DNA of 40,430 nt from contig JANQJO010000144.1 of the NCBI GenBank assembly GCA_028281605.1, positions 1 to 40,430 of the forward strand. The letters are read 5' to 3'. The position numbers and the translations under genes were made by a program. The DNA comes from Pseudomonadales bacterium (lineage in GTDB: Bacteria; Pseudomonadota; Gammaproteobacteria; Pseudomonadales; JANQJO01). The notes under the pieces were generated by a model that did not search any database, was not told where the DNA came from, and saw only the letters and a program-made list of their open reading frames with translations. Positions 29,872 through 40,158 of this stretch are shown piece by piece (position 1 is the stretch's first letter; each line of letters starts with the position of its first letter).

Positions 29872-31635
29872 TTATAATTGGAATATATAGATTTTATTTC
29901 CACCATCATCGCCAACAAACAACTTCCTAGAACTGCTATCGTAATGAAGAGCATCTGAATCTATTTCGACCGAAGCATCGACAAAGTCAGACAAGTGTAA
30001 TTCAGCAACGACAGACCCACTGTTATCAATCTTCTCAATTTTTTGTGCTTGATCATTGGACAAAAAGAAATGGCCATCCTCTGCATTCGCCAATCCTGTC
30101 ATTCTACCCGTTGGTAGCAATATACTAATTTCACGAATAAAATTCCAAGTACTATCATAGATCACAACTTGCATAAAGTTTTTACCAAGCATCATATATT
30201 CTGAACCATCAGCACTGACCACGATACCTCGCAATGCCTCCAGCTCAGGTATTTGTATACTCTGCAGCACGACACCTGTCGTATCTGTTACATAAATTGT
30301 GTCTGGGGTATCAATAACATTGCCAGCCATGAGCAGATTACCATTGGGTGCCAAAGCTAAGCCTTGATAAGTAATCTTATTTTCTGTTGATATCTGATTG
30401 GTAGTGTAATCCAGCGTTACCCGGTTTTCAATGATCCCTGTTGTACCATTAATGATTGTAAAAGTGTTTCCTATTTCTCCACTTGAGCTACTGACCACAT
30501 AAAACAGATTTTGATTAATATCATAGGTTAGACCATCTACACCAGACGGTAAATGGTCTGCATTGCCTTGTATAGAGAGAATACTGTCTAAAGTGGCAGA
30601 AATTTTCGGTATTCTACAGTTTGTGTCAAGTGACGCGGCCGTTTTATTCAAATCGGCGTTACTAGTGATCACGTGAATGATGGGATTGTCATCGTCAACA
30701 ATATACATCGTATCAGTGCTTTCATTGAAATCTAACCCCTCAGGCTCTCTTGCCTTTTCATTGCCATTGGGTATATCGTCGCTTCCAGTATCCATCACTT
30801 CAGCTAACACAATGGCCCCCACAGTTTGAGCATTAGGGTCCCATTGAAAACTCATAAAATCATTGCTTAATAAAAAATGTCCTCCACCAGTATAACTTTC
30901 AAGACCTTCAATATTACGAAGATCAGCTGAATGTTCTTCCAATATACCCGTATCGTTTAATATCAAAACCTTATCCAGTTTGGTATCATAAACGCTGTAC
31001 TTCGTTCCATCTGAATTGACACTGACACTGTTCAAGCTTCTACTGACATTTTCTGCCGAATCTTCAGGAACATTTATGACCATTTTTATGGTACCAGTGC
31101 GATCGATTTTATATAACATGCCGTTTTCTCTGTCAACGACAACCAAGTCTCCGTCAGGGTGTAAATCTATACCAGACAATGAGGGTGTTTCCAAAGTTTG
31201 CCCATTCAATAACGGACTGCTCATGTCAACACTAAAGCTGCTTTGACTCAGTCCATCACCACTGAAAACAGTGATTGGTTCTTTATCAACAATATAAAAT
31301 TGATCTTCGGTGGCATCGTAAGCCACTCCTTCAAAACCAGAAGGTAATGGAACATTAGTTGGTCCTTCTTGGAGAAGGATTTTGCTTGAAAAGCTGCTAG
31401 CAATCTTTGGAGGATGACACTCGGCACCTTCTAAATTTGCAGTTGAGCCAGAATCTTGATTTGTATCCGATGCAGAATCTTGACTACTAGAATTAGAACT
31501 CGATAAATTTTCTATAACTTCGTTGACACTACTACCACCGCAGCCAGTGCACAATAGTACCGTAATAAGTACAAGTATAGACTTACTTATTTTTAAATTT
31601 ACTGAAATGAAAATATTACTACTCATGATTTCCAT
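29872..31635 (-). CDS. Putative lipoprotein with two SdiA-regulated-like beta-propeller halves
   Basis: LITVLLCTGCGGSS lipobox-like; two tandem regions starting GFEGVAYDATEDQFYIVDKE and GVDGLTYDINQNLFYVVSSS. Confidence 0.68.
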   Translation of the reverse strand: MEIMSSNIFISVNLKISKSILVLITVLLCTGCGGSSVNEVIENLSSSNSSSQDSASDTNQDSGSTANLEGAECHPPKIASSFSSKILLQEGPTNVPLPSGFEGVAYDATEDQFYIVDKEPITVFSGDGLSQSSFSVDMSSPLLNGQTLETPSLSGIDLHPDGDLVVVDRENGMLYKIDRTGTIKMVINVPEDSAENVSRSLNSVSVNSDGTKYSVYDTKLDKVLILNDTGILEEHSADLRNIEGLESYTGGGHFLLSNDFMSFQWDPNAQTVGAIVLAEVMDTGSDDIPNGNEKAREPEGLDFNESTDTMYIVDDDNPIIHVITSNADLNKTAASLDTNCRIPKISATLDSILSIQGNADHLPSGVDGLTYDINQNLFYVVSSSSGEIGNTFTIINGTTGIIENRVTLDYTTNQISTENKITYQGLALAPNGNLLMAGNVIDTPDTIYVTDTTGVVLQSIQIPELEALRGIVVSADGSEYMMLGKNFMQVVIYDSTWNFIREISILLPTGRMTGLANAEDGHFFLSNDQAQKIEKIDNSGSVVAELHLSDFVDASVEIDSDALHYDSSSRKLFVGDDGGNKIYIFQL

Positions 31636-31779
31636 AAAATTTCCGTTAACATTTTAATTTCATATTAATGTTTATAAAAATAACTGTAGCAAAAAAACAA
31701 TAATAAAAGTCGAATTTTGTGATATAGTTTTAAAAACTATAGAATTCAAGCAAATAAAATAGAAATTAATTTTCCCGTA

Positions 31780-33567
31780 TTAATCTGACAGATTCTTGAT
31801 ATCTTTTCTTATTTGTTCAATACAAGATTCCCAAGATAAAGCGTCTGCTCTATAAAGCTTAACTGATCGATACCATAGGCTTTGAGTACCTGAAGCGGGC
31901 CATCGCCATTCATGTTTGTGTGGTAGTAGGGCCCAACAAGGCACTCCTAGCGCACCAGCGAGATGAACGGTAGAGTTATCAACACTAACAATTAAGTCAC
32001 AACAGCATAATTGAGCCGCAAATCGATCTAACTGGCCTATAGGATCAATCTCAGGGTTATAATGTAATAAAGACTTTTCTTGCTCAGCATTGAAATCATG
32101 TATTTCTTTTAGACACTCTCCGTATTGAACACTTGTAAAATATAGATTGGGTATCTCTAACAGAGGCAAAAAACTATTTAATGGGATAGAGCGTAATGCT
32201 GCTTGTGAGCCTATGCCACCCTTCCAAGACAACCCTATATGTATACCATTACCTCGTGATCGTCTAAATTTCTGCTTCTCTTCATCATCAGGCAATAAAT
32301 AAAATTTTTTTTGGCCAAGTGAATTCATGCCAATTAAATTTGGTAGAGAACCCATCGGAATATGGTGATCAAAGGCATCATTATTATTCTTTAAGAGCGC
32401 TGTTGTTCTAGGAATAAATTTCATTTTCGGAAAAGATCGTTTAAACAAAGGCAGCACTCGACTGTTGCACATCACGGTAACTTTTCGATTATTTTTATTC
32501 AACTCTGGCAATAATTGAACAAACATGATTTCATCCCCAATGCCTTGTTCTGACCAAACTAATAAACTTTTGCAATTTTCTTCTAATGACTCAAGCTGAG
32601 GCCAATCAGATTGCAGCCAGTCAGATTTGTAACGTTCGATTTGCCAGCGCATTTCATACAATGGCCACCCTTGATCCCATTGGTCCAAAGCTAAATGACA
32701 AAGCCCCTTATTAAAGTAAGCATCTACTATTTTAGAATCATACTGTAAAACTTGTTGGTAACAGTTGATAGCTTGTTCATAATTTTTACTGTCAGATAAC
32801 ACATTACCTAAGTGATAATATGCTTTAGCATGTTGAGAATCCTTAGCTATGACCATTTCAAACAACACTTTTGCTTGTTCTAATTTCCCTGCCTCATAGT
32901 ATATAAGACCCTTTCGATATTCGATCTCTACCGTTGGAAGTAAACCTTGCAGCTGATTTTGACACACTTGAAGTGCAATTTCATACTGTTCTAATTTTAT
33001 CAAAACCGATATCATCAACTTTAAAACATTCACTTCTTTAGGCTTGAGCTTCATCACATGCTGTAAACTATGGTAAGCATCTTGATAAAGTTTATTTTTA
33101 TAATAAACATTTGATAAATTAAACCAAGAAATCCAATCTTGAGGTTCACTTAATACGCACCAATTTAAATAAGCAATTGCAGTATATACTTGACCTTCTT
33201 TTTCATACGCTGTTGCAATACCTGATAAAATTGATACTCTGTACTGAGATGGGCCTAAAACTCGGGTCAGTACTGCAATCGCTTCTTGGTTACGCTGCAT
33301 AGCCAAATACAAATGCCCTAACTTACAACTAAACAATGGTTCCAATGGATATTGTGCAACAATTTTCTCGTACAAAATCAGTGCTTGTTGAGTTTGGTCG
33401 CATTTAATAAAAATCTCTGCAAGATTGACCATAGCTGCGAAATGATTAGGCTCTAGCTTAAGATAAGTTTGATAGTATTCAATCGCTTGCTCCAATTGCC
33501 CAGCCTGTTCAAAAGCCAGTGCTTTTTCAAAAGGAGTGTTTGTTGAATAAAAAGCAGATATCTTCAT
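31780..33567 (-). CDS. TPR protein with C-terminal GT9/GT41-like glycosyltransferase domain
   Basis: Repeated TPR motifs (AKAYYHLGNVLSDSKNYEQAINCYQQVLQYD) then IHIGLSWKGG...LIVSVDNSTVHLAGALGVPCWALLPHKHEWRW. Confidence 0.85.
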   Translation of the reverse strand: MKISAFYSTNTPFEKALAFEQAGQLEQAIEYYQTYLKLEPNHFAAMVNLAEIFIKCDQTQQALILYEKIVAQYPLEPLFSCKLGHLYLAMQRNQEAIAVLTRVLGPSQYRVSILSGIATAYEKEGQVYTAIAYLNWCVLSEPQDWISWFNLSNVYYKNKLYQDAYHSLQHVMKLKPKEVNVLKLMISVLIKLEQYEIALQVCQNQLQGLLPTVEIEYRKGLIYYEAGKLEQAKVLFEMVIAKDSQHAKAYYHLGNVLSDSKNYEQAINCYQQVLQYDSKIVDAYFNKGLCHLALDQWDQGWPLYEMRWQIERYKSDWLQSDWPQLESLEENCKSLLVWSEQGIGDEIMFVQLLPELNKNNRKVTVMCNSRVLPLFKRSFPKMKFIPRTTALLKNNNDAFDHHIPMGSLPNLIGMNSLGQKKFYLLPDDEEKQKFRRSRGNGIHIGLSWKGGIGSQAALRSIPLNSFLPLLEIPNLYFTSVQYGECLKEIHDFNAEQEKSLLHYNPEIDPIGQLDRFAAQLCCCDLIVSVDNSTVHLAGALGVPCWALLPHKHEWRWPASGTQSLWYRSVKLYRADALSWESCIEQIRKDIKNLSD

Positions 33568-33589
33568 TTCATAGGATAAATGTCTACAT

Positions 33590-34267
33590 TTAAGAAGAAA
33601 GTGTATTGTTAGTAAATTCTTTCATGTTCTCTTCAAGTCTTTTAACCACAGCTTGTGCATGAACAGACTGCCCCATCAGCTCTAACCAAGAACAAGTATC
33701 TACACAAGCACCTAATTCAGCATGCCATTCGTCATAATACTCTGTACCTTTCATTTCTAAAAAAGCTGGAATGCCTTGGGTAAAATGAACCATTTTGACA
33801 GAATTACTTGGTTCATCATAGCCAACCAAGTAATTCCACTCTGCCTCTAAAGAGCCCACTAGCCCCCAATTCAAAGCTTGAGGTTCATTTTGCTCGATGT
33901 ATTCTGGAGTTAATTTGCCACATTTCTTGCAGTTGAATAGCATTAAAGAAGGCCACTCGAATTTTAATTTATTTTTGACCACTTGAACAGCATAGTGCTC
34001 TTCAGCAAGCTCAAACAGATCATTGATATCCGTTAAACATAAAAAGTCTGCATCTACAAAAACCGCTTTACCTTCATAATCACATAAATAAGGTACTAAG
34101 TAGCGTGAGTAAGTGAAATCAGTGATACCTCTCTTTTTTAATGGTAACTGTTCTAGTATCAAAGGAATAATAGCAACAGGCTTGCTGGCACGTACGGAAA
34201 TAGAATGGCTTAAGACGGTATAGGCAATATGCTGTCGACGATCAACCCCAATAAACACTTTAAGCAT
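33590..34267 (-). CDS. Glycosyltransferase (GT8-like)
   Basis: From MLKVFIGVDRRQHIAYTVLSHSI...YSRYLVPYLCDYEGKAVFVDADFLCLTDINDLFEL (DxD motif). Start reassigned to the internal Met. Confidence 0.78.
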   Translation of the reverse strand: MLKVFIGVDRRQHIAYTVLSHSISVRASKPVAIIPLILEQLPLKKRGITDFTYSRYLVPYLCDYEGKAVFVDADFLCLTDINDLFELAEEHYAVQVVKNKLKFEWPSLMLFNCKKCGKLTPEYIEQNEPQALNWGLVGSLEAEWNYLVGYDEPSNSVKMVHFTQGIPAFLEMKGTEYYDEWHAELGACVDTCSWLELMGQSVHAQAVVKRLEENMKEFTNNTLSS

Positions 34268-34410
34268 AAAAAAACCCTTTCTTAGAAACATCCATCCTAT
34301 ACATTCATATATTTATAAAAAACTCATCTTCAAATTATAGCGTTATCTTTAACTTAGCGTTGAATTTACAAGAAAGCATAAAAAAAAATAAACGTCCTAT
34401 TATTTCTTCT

Positions 34411-34437
34411 TAAAACTGAAGGCAGAACAGTCGATAC
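34411..34437 (+). promoter_or_regulatory. Sigma28 (FliA)-type promoter for fliC: TAAA-N15-GTCGATAC
   Basis: Matches TAAA-N15-GCCGATAA at 10/12, about 100 nt upstream of the fliC ATG. Confidence 0.75.
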
Positions 34438-34441
34438 AAAA

Positions 34442-34469
34442 AAGTACAACTGAAGTATTTATTGTACTT
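34442..34469. promoter_or_regulatory. Inverted repeat aagtacaa...ttgtactt in the fliC leader
   Basis: Exact 8-bp arms with a 12-nt spacer, just downstream of the sigma28 promoter. Confidence 0.45.
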
Positions 34470-34537
34470 CAAATCAGTTCTCTTAATTTAGAGAAAATTT
34501 GTCATTTGAATTTGAAGCAGTAATTTGGAGACAAACC

Positions 34538-36544
34538 ATGCCACAAATTATTAACACCAATATTCTCGCCATCAATGCCCAGAGACAGCTTAATAAAACT
34601 TCTAATATGCAAACTACGGCCATTGAACGTTTGTCTTCAGGTCTTCGTATTAACAGTGCTAAGGATGATGCAGCAGGTCTTGCCATTTCAACCCGTTTTG
34701 AAACTCAGGTCAGAGGTCTTAACCAAGCCGTTCGAAATGCGAATGATGGTATCTCACTAGCTCAAACGGCTGAAGGCTCGATGCAAGAAATGAGCAATAT
34801 TCTCCAGCGTATGCGAGAATTGTCAGTGCAATCAGCAAATGGAACTAATAGTGATGCTGATAGAGCTTCTATCCAGGCTGAGGTTGATCAGCTTTATGAT
34901 GAATTAGAAAGAATTGCTGAAAGTACTGAATTCAACGGAGTGAAACTGCTTGACGGTTCTTCTTCTTCTAAGACTTTTCAAATCGGTGCAAACGCCAATC
35001 AAAATATTTCTTTCAACTTAGAGTCTGTTACAGCTCAAGATTTAAATTTAAATGGCTTCAGCGCCCTGGGCGAGCTGAATGGAGGGCGTATCAATGGTGA
35101 TACACTTTTCACAGGCAATACTTCTATTATTGATGCCGGCGATATTACCATTAATGGAGTCGCCTTAGGTTCATTTGATACTGGCTCTAATAAATCAATT
35201 GATGACGTCGAAACACTAATTAACGATAAAACTGGTTTAACTGGAGTAACAGCTGAAGCCTACAATGTTATCACCGGTGGAGGTGGAGTCTCTGGTGTAA
35301 CAACAGGAGCCTTAGTCGTTAATGGCGCTTCAGTTACTAAATCAGGTAGCATTACAGAGTTAGTTGACAATATCAACCGAGATGTAGCAGGCATCACGGC
35401 CAAAATCAGCTCATCGGGCGAATTGATTTTATCCAACGACACTGGTAATACTATTACAGTTGCTTCGGCCAGTGCATCGGACTTGTCAGCAGCTGGTTTG
35501 ACAGCAGGTACTTATTTCGGTTACTTAAGCCTAGAAAGTGCCGATGGTGAGGAAATTGATATTACTTATGATGCAACATCTACCAATGTAGGTGCTATTG
35601 CAGATGTGCAGTTGCTGGGTTTTAATACTTCCACTGGATCTGATAACGTAACAGGTGGTGCTGTCAGTGGAACATTTATCTCAGCAGCGGATGGTATTGA
35701 AATCAATGGTGTACAACTTGGTGCGGTTCAAAATGGTACATCAGCTGCGGTTACCAGCAGCGATATTGCATTTTCTATAAATGCAATATCAAGCAGTACA
35801 GGCGTTACCGCTGATGCTAGAACAGAAGAAAAATACGAAATCCAAATTTCAAACTTAGCAGCAGGAGTTACCTTTACCATCAACCAAGTGACTATTACCA
35901 CGTTAGCTACAACTGCAACCACCATGCAAGAGTTTGTTAGTTTAATTAACGGTTCTAACGTACAAGGGGTAGTTGCAACCACAGAAGCCTCTACTGGTAA
36001 ACTGGTACTAACTTCTGAAGGTGGCCTTGATTTAGAAGTACTGCAAACAGCAAACGATATCATTTTCGATTATACAACGGCTGCAAGTGGTAGCACCACT
36101 CGAGGTGTAATTACGCTAACAGGAGAAGATGGCAAAGATGTTTTAGTGACCAGTGCTGCTACTACACAGGCATCACAAACGGCTGCATTAACCAAATTAG
36201 GCTTTGTGGCTCAAGGTGGAGATTCTACTGCGATTGGTTTAACTTTAGATGTTTCCACTGCCGCTAATGCTTCTAATGCCATTGATCGCATCGATGAAGC
36301 GCTTGATAAAATTTCGTCTTCTAGAGCCGATTTGGGTGCAATCCAAAATCGTTTAGCTTCTACAATCTCAAACCTTGAAAACGTAACTCAAAGTTTATCC
36401 GCTGCAAATTCCCGTATCAGAGACGCAGACTTTGCCTCTGAAACATCAGATCTAACCAAATCCCAAATATTGCAACAGGCTGGCATTGCGATGCTTGCAC
36501 AAGCCAACGCAAGCCAACAAAGCGTGTTGTCACTCTTGGGATAA
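34538..36544 (+). CDS. fliC: Flagellin
   Basis: MPQIINTNILAINAQRQLNKTSNMQTTAIERLSSGLRINSAKDDAAGLAIS...; C-terminal SRIRDADFASETSDLTKSQILQQAGIAMLAQANASQQSVLSLLG. Confidence 0.97.
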   Translation: MPQIINTNILAINAQRQLNKTSNMQTTAIERLSSGLRINSAKDDAAGLAISTRFETQVRGLNQAVRNANDGISLAQTAEGSMQEMSNILQRMRELSVQSANGTNSDADRASIQAEVDQLYDELERIAESTEFNGVKLLDGSSSSKTFQIGANANQNISFNLESVTAQDLNLNGFSALGELNGGRINGDTLFTGNTSIIDAGDITINGVALGSFDTGSNKSIDDVETLINDKTGLTGVTAEAYNVITGGGGVSGVTTGALVVNGASVTKSGSITELVDNINRDVAGITAKISSSGELILSNDTGNTITVASASASDLSAAGLTAGTYFGYLSLESADGEEIDITYDATSTNVGAIADVQLLGFNTSTGSDNVTGGAVSGTFISAADGIEINGVQLGAVQNGTSAAVTSSDIAFSINAISSSTGVTADARTEEKYEIQISNLAAGVTFTINQVTITTLATTATTMQEFVSLINGSNVQGVVATTEASTGKLVLTSEGGLDLEVLQTANDIIFDYTTAASGSTTRGVITLTGEDGKDVLVTSAATTQASQTAALTKLGFVAQGGDSTAIGLTLDVSTAANASNAIDRIDEALDKISSSRADLGAIQNRLASTISNLENVTQSLSAANSRIRDADFASETSDLTKSQILQQAGIAMLAQANASQQSVLSLLG

Positions 36545-36577
36545 AGCAGGGAGCCATCAAATAGGTTAGAAAATATA

Positions 36578-36608
36578 ACTATCTCTCAGCCGGAGACTGG
36601 GGGATAGT
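36578..36608 (+). terminator. fliC-flaG intergenic hairpin (actatctctcagcc / gactgggggatagt, with G-U pairs)
   Basis: 14-bp stem with 3 G-U pairs and a 3-nt loop; no U tract. Confidence 0.5.
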
Positions 36609-36628
36609 GTAGTTGTGAGGACAGAAAT

Positions 36629-37045
36629 ATGAACACAATTACACCTTCTGACCCTTTCAGGCCAGAAACACCCAACAATGAGTCCAAAAAAATTCCTGAA
36701 TCAAAAGATCAGACGCAAACATTAAATAAGTCTGGAAAAAATCAATTTGAGCCTCTATCAGTAAAAATTCTGAAGCCAAAAGATACCAGCAACACCGATA
36801 CTCAGGAAAACATAGCAACCCATACGCTTACAGAAGCAGTTACACAGATCAACGATTTTGTACAATCCATTCAACGTGAACTTCATTTTAGTATTGATGA
36901 TGAAAGTGGTGATGCGATTGTAAAAGTTATTGATAAAAAAACAAATGAATTGGTGCGGCAAATCCCACCAGAGGATGTCATGGAAATGTTAAAAAACTTA
37001 GGCAAAGATGAGGGTTTTAGCTTAATCTTAAAGAGCAGCGCTTAA
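36629..37045 (+). CDS. flaG: FlaG family flagellar protein
   Basis: ELHFSIDDESGDAIVKVIDKKTNELVRQIPPEDVMEMLKNL. Confidence 0.93.
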   Translation: MNTITPSDPFRPETPNNESKKIPESKDQTQTLNKSGKNQFEPLSVKILKPKDTSNTDTQENIATHTLTEAVTQINDFVQSIQRELHFSIDDESGDAIVKVIDKKTNELVRQIPPEDVMEMLKNLGKDEGFSLILKSSA

Positions 37046-37097
37046 TTTTTCAGATAGCTTTGGGACAAATTGATTAGATTGAAGAGAGGTAACATCT

Positions 37098-39143
37098 ATG
37101 CCTACTGTGCAATCACTTGGTGTAGGCTCAGGGATTGATATTGATAACATCATCACAGCTTTAGTGGATGCAGAAAAAGTACCTCAAGAAAAAAAGTTAG
37201 ACAGCGAAAAAGAAACCATTGATGCCCAAATTTCTGCTTTTGGGACCTTAAAAAGCAAGTTATCTGACATTCAAACCAAAGCTAATGCTTTAAAATTAAC
37301 TAATAACTTTGATAAATTCACAGCCACTAGCTCAAGTCAAACGACCTTTACTGCGACAGCTAACTCTTTGGCCAGTAACGGTTCCTATGACATAAAAGTG
37401 ACACAAACAGCACAAAACCATACTTTAGCAACAACCGCCTTTACCTCAATAGATGATGCCATTGGTACAGGCTCTATCACCGTTAAATTTGGCACGACAG
37501 ATTATAATTCTGGCACAGATACCTATAATAGCTTTAATCAAAACAGCAGCCTAGCAGAAAAGACAATTACTATTACTTCAAGTAACAACACCTTATCTTC
37601 CTTAAAGGATTTTATCAACGCAGGCAGTTATGGCTTTTCAGCATCTATTGTTAACGATGGCTCTGGCTTTCGTTTATTATTTAATGCTAACAGTGGCATT
37701 AAAAATAGTATGCAAATCACGGTAACAGACGATGACAGCAATCATATCGATACCAATGGTCTCTCACGTTTGGCATTTAACGCCAGTGCAACTAATTTAG
37801 AACAAACTCAAGCAGGTCAAGACGCTGCTTTGACTATTAATGGATTGTCAGTGACAAGTGAATCCAATTCTGTCAGCGAAGCAATCAGTGGAGTCACTCT
37901 AAGTTTAGTTAATGCTGATGCTGCAAATACTCATAAACTGACAGTTGCACGGGATACAAGTGCAATTAAGGATCAAGTCACTGGTTTAGTCGATGCTTAC
38001 AACGAATTCAATACATACGTTAATGAAATTACCGCCTATGATGCCTCAGGTGTTAATACAGGCGTTTTAATTGGAGATGCGACAGTTAGAAATATGATGT
38101 CGCAAGTGAGGAGCATATTATTTTCGCCTGTCACCGGGCTTTCTGGGTCAGTGCAAGCTATAGCTGATTTAGGCATTTTATCAGATCAAAAAACTGGTAA
38201 ATTAACAGTTGATGAGACTGAATTGAGCAGTGCGATTAGCTCTTCAATCGAAGATGTCAGAGCCTTATTTGCGCCAACAGGTAAGCCTTCTGATGCGTTG
38301 GTGCAATATGTTTCTAATACTGTAGATACAAACGTAGGCACTTATGCGGTTAATATCACGCAACTTGCAACTAAAGGTGTTTTTAACGGGGCCGGGGTAC
38401 TACCTAATTTTGGTGGGGGCGGCTCTGTTGTTATTGATGCTGATAATGATACTTTCAAAATACGAGTAGATGGTTCTGAGTCAGGCGTAATCACTTTGGC
38501 GCAAGCCACTTACACCACGGGTGCTTCGTTGGCACAAGAAATTCAAACCAAAATCAATGCAGACAGTAATTTATCGACCAAAAATCTGAGCGTAACTGTC
38601 AATTATGACAGTACCAACAATAGATTTGATGTGACCTCAAAAAATTTTGGCAGCAATTCCAGTATTAGTTTTACTTCTGTTGATACGAACACTGCAGCAG
38701 AGATTGGCTTTAGTGTCGCTTCTGGCACAACAGGTACAGATGTAGCAGGCACGATTAATGGCAAAACAGCGACTGGTTCTGGACAATTTCTTAGTTCTGC
38801 AGAAGGCAATTCAAAGGGACTTAAACTGAGCATTATTGGGGGAGCGACAGGCAGTCGTGGTACTGTCACTTTTAGCCGAGGTGTTGCAGACCAAACCAGT
38901 ACTTTGATTGAAAGTTATGTCAAGTCTAAAGGTTCCATAGAACAAAAAACGGATGGGCTGGATAACACCTTAGATGACATACAGGATGCCAAAGATGCAT
39001 TAACACTCTCGATGAATAAGTTAGAAACAAGACTAATCGCCCAATTTACGGCAATGGATACCCTAGTCAGTCAGTTAAATAATACCAGCAGCTTTTTAAC
39101 CAGCGCACTTGCCGGCTTGCCTGGTGCTAGCAGCTCAGCATAA
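37098..39143 (+). CDS. fliD: Flagellar hook-associated protein 2 (filament cap)
   Basis: VQSLGVGSGIDIDNIITALVDAEKVPQEKKLDSEKETIDAQISAFGTLKSKLSDIQ...; C-terminal coiled coil KLETRLIAQFTAMDTLVSQLNNTSSFL. Confidence 0.96.
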   Translation: MPTVQSLGVGSGIDIDNIITALVDAEKVPQEKKLDSEKETIDAQISAFGTLKSKLSDIQTKANALKLTNNFDKFTATSSSQTTFTATANSLASNGSYDIKVTQTAQNHTLATTAFTSIDDAIGTGSITVKFGTTDYNSGTDTYNSFNQNSSLAEKTITITSSNNTLSSLKDFINAGSYGFSASIVNDGSGFRLLFNANSGIKNSMQITVTDDDSNHIDTNGLSRLAFNASATNLEQTQAGQDAALTINGLSVTSESNSVSEAISGVTLSLVNADAANTHKLTVARDTSAIKDQVTGLVDAYNEFNTYVNEITAYDASGVNTGVLIGDATVRNMMSQVRSILFSPVTGLSGSVQAIADLGILSDQKTGKLTVDETELSSAISSSIEDVRALFAPTGKPSDALVQYVSNTVDTNVGTYAVNITQLATKGVFNGAGVLPNFGGGGSVVIDADNDTFKIRVDGSESGVITLAQATYTTGASLAQEIQTKINADSNLSTKNLSVTVNYDSTNNRFDVTSKNFGSNSSISFTSVDTNTAAEIGFSVASGTTGTDVAGTINGKTATGSGQFLSSAEGNSKGLKLSIIGGATGSRGTVTFSRGVADQTSTLIESYVKSKGSIEQKTDGLDNTLDDIQDAKDALTLSMNKLETRLIAQFTAMDTLVSQLNNTSSFLTSALAGLPGASSSA

Positions 39144-39159
39144 TTAGATAAGGCACAGG

Positions 39160-39238
39160 AAATAATCTACCCATTTTGAGCGGATGCATGTTTGAGCAAA
39201 GCAAGTTCAGGAACGACAAATGTTAAAGTTATTTTATG
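39160..39238. repeat. Dispersed palindromic repeat, copy 2 (opposite orientation to copy 1, degenerate arms)
   Basis: 39178-39216 gagcggatgcatgtttgagcaaagcaagttcaggaacga matches the reverse complement of 20-58 at 34/39. Confidence 0.8.
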
Positions 39239-39249
39239 CACGTTCCTCC

Positions 39250-40158
39250 TTATTTTTTCATCTCCAAAGGAGGAGATCTACCAAAACTGACTTCTTTTAG
39301 AGGAACCGAAAAAACACTATCACATTGCTCAGCATAGAAGGCAAACAGTCTAGATACCGTTTGATCAATATTCTTTAATTGTCTATTCAAGTACTCGATG
39401 CAGCGTTTATTGTCATTATTACCAATATTACTAATTACATATGACCGAAAAGTCCTATTGATATTTTCAATTATTTCCTTTTTCACAGCCTCATGACCAG
39501 ACTTTGCACACTTAGAGATAACTTCTCGACACCAAAAAAAATATGCTTTTCTTAAAACACGATAATGATTATATTTTATTGGAGAAAAAATAGCTTGCTT
39601 CCCAATAGGGATGCCTGCGCTAATCAGTCTATTAAAATTGTTTTTATTACCATAGAAAGCAGCAGTACTGACCGGCGTACCTTTATATTTATTGGGAGCA
39701 ACGGGCAAATTATATTTTTGATACAACTCCAATAGCATAATCAATACCTCACGACCATATTCACCCTTGCTTGAGCTAGCTAGATGCAATATAGTGTCTT
39801 TATTCTCACCGAATCGGGTGGTAGCAAGGCTCACTAGAGCAGTACGGCCTTGAGCTTCAATCAACGATAATAAGTGTTGCACCTTTCCTATTTTTTCAAG
39901 ACGATTTTGCTTATTATGCCCAGAGAAATAGACCTCCTTTGAAAGCTGGCTTAAATAATTTTGAACTCCACCATCAAACGAAGTACGACCCAAAGCGTTC
40001 GAGGAAGAAGCTGGACCGCGACAAGAAGAAACAGTTGGGCCGTGCATTCTAGCCACTACAATAATCTTGTTTTGAGTGGTGGGATTAGAACTGGACTGTA
40101 AACCGCCTGCAACCTGAACATCACGATGGGCAGCGATACACTTCATATTATTATTCAT
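39250..40158 (-). CDS. Hypothetical protein with ankyrin-like repeats; candidate secreted effector
   Basis: NKDTILHLASSSKGEYGREVLIMLLELYQKYNLPVAPNKYKGTPVSTAAFYGNKNNFNRLISAGI resembles ankyrin helices. Confidence 0.55.
   Translation of the reverse strand: MNNNMKCIAAHRDVQVAGGLQSSSNPTTQNKIIVVARMHGPTVSSCRGPASSSNALGRTSFDGGVQNYLSQLSKEVYFSGHNKQNRLEKIGKVQHLLSLIEAQGRTALVSLATTRFGENKDTILHLASSSKGEYGREVLIMLLELYQKYNLPVAPNKYKGTPVSTAAFYGNKNNFNRLISAGIPIGKQAIFSPIKYNHYRVLRKAYFFWCREVISKCAKSGHEAVKKEIIENINRTFRSYVISNIGNNDNKRCIEYLNRQLKNIDQTVSRLFAFYAEQCDSVFSVPLKEVSFGRSPPLEMKK

Noticed and set aside
35728-36063. Minus-strand ORFs within fliC and fliD (35260-35442, 35728-36063, 38603-38869)
   Set aside because: Low-complexity mirror ORFs opposite Ser/Thr/Ala-rich flagellar genes.
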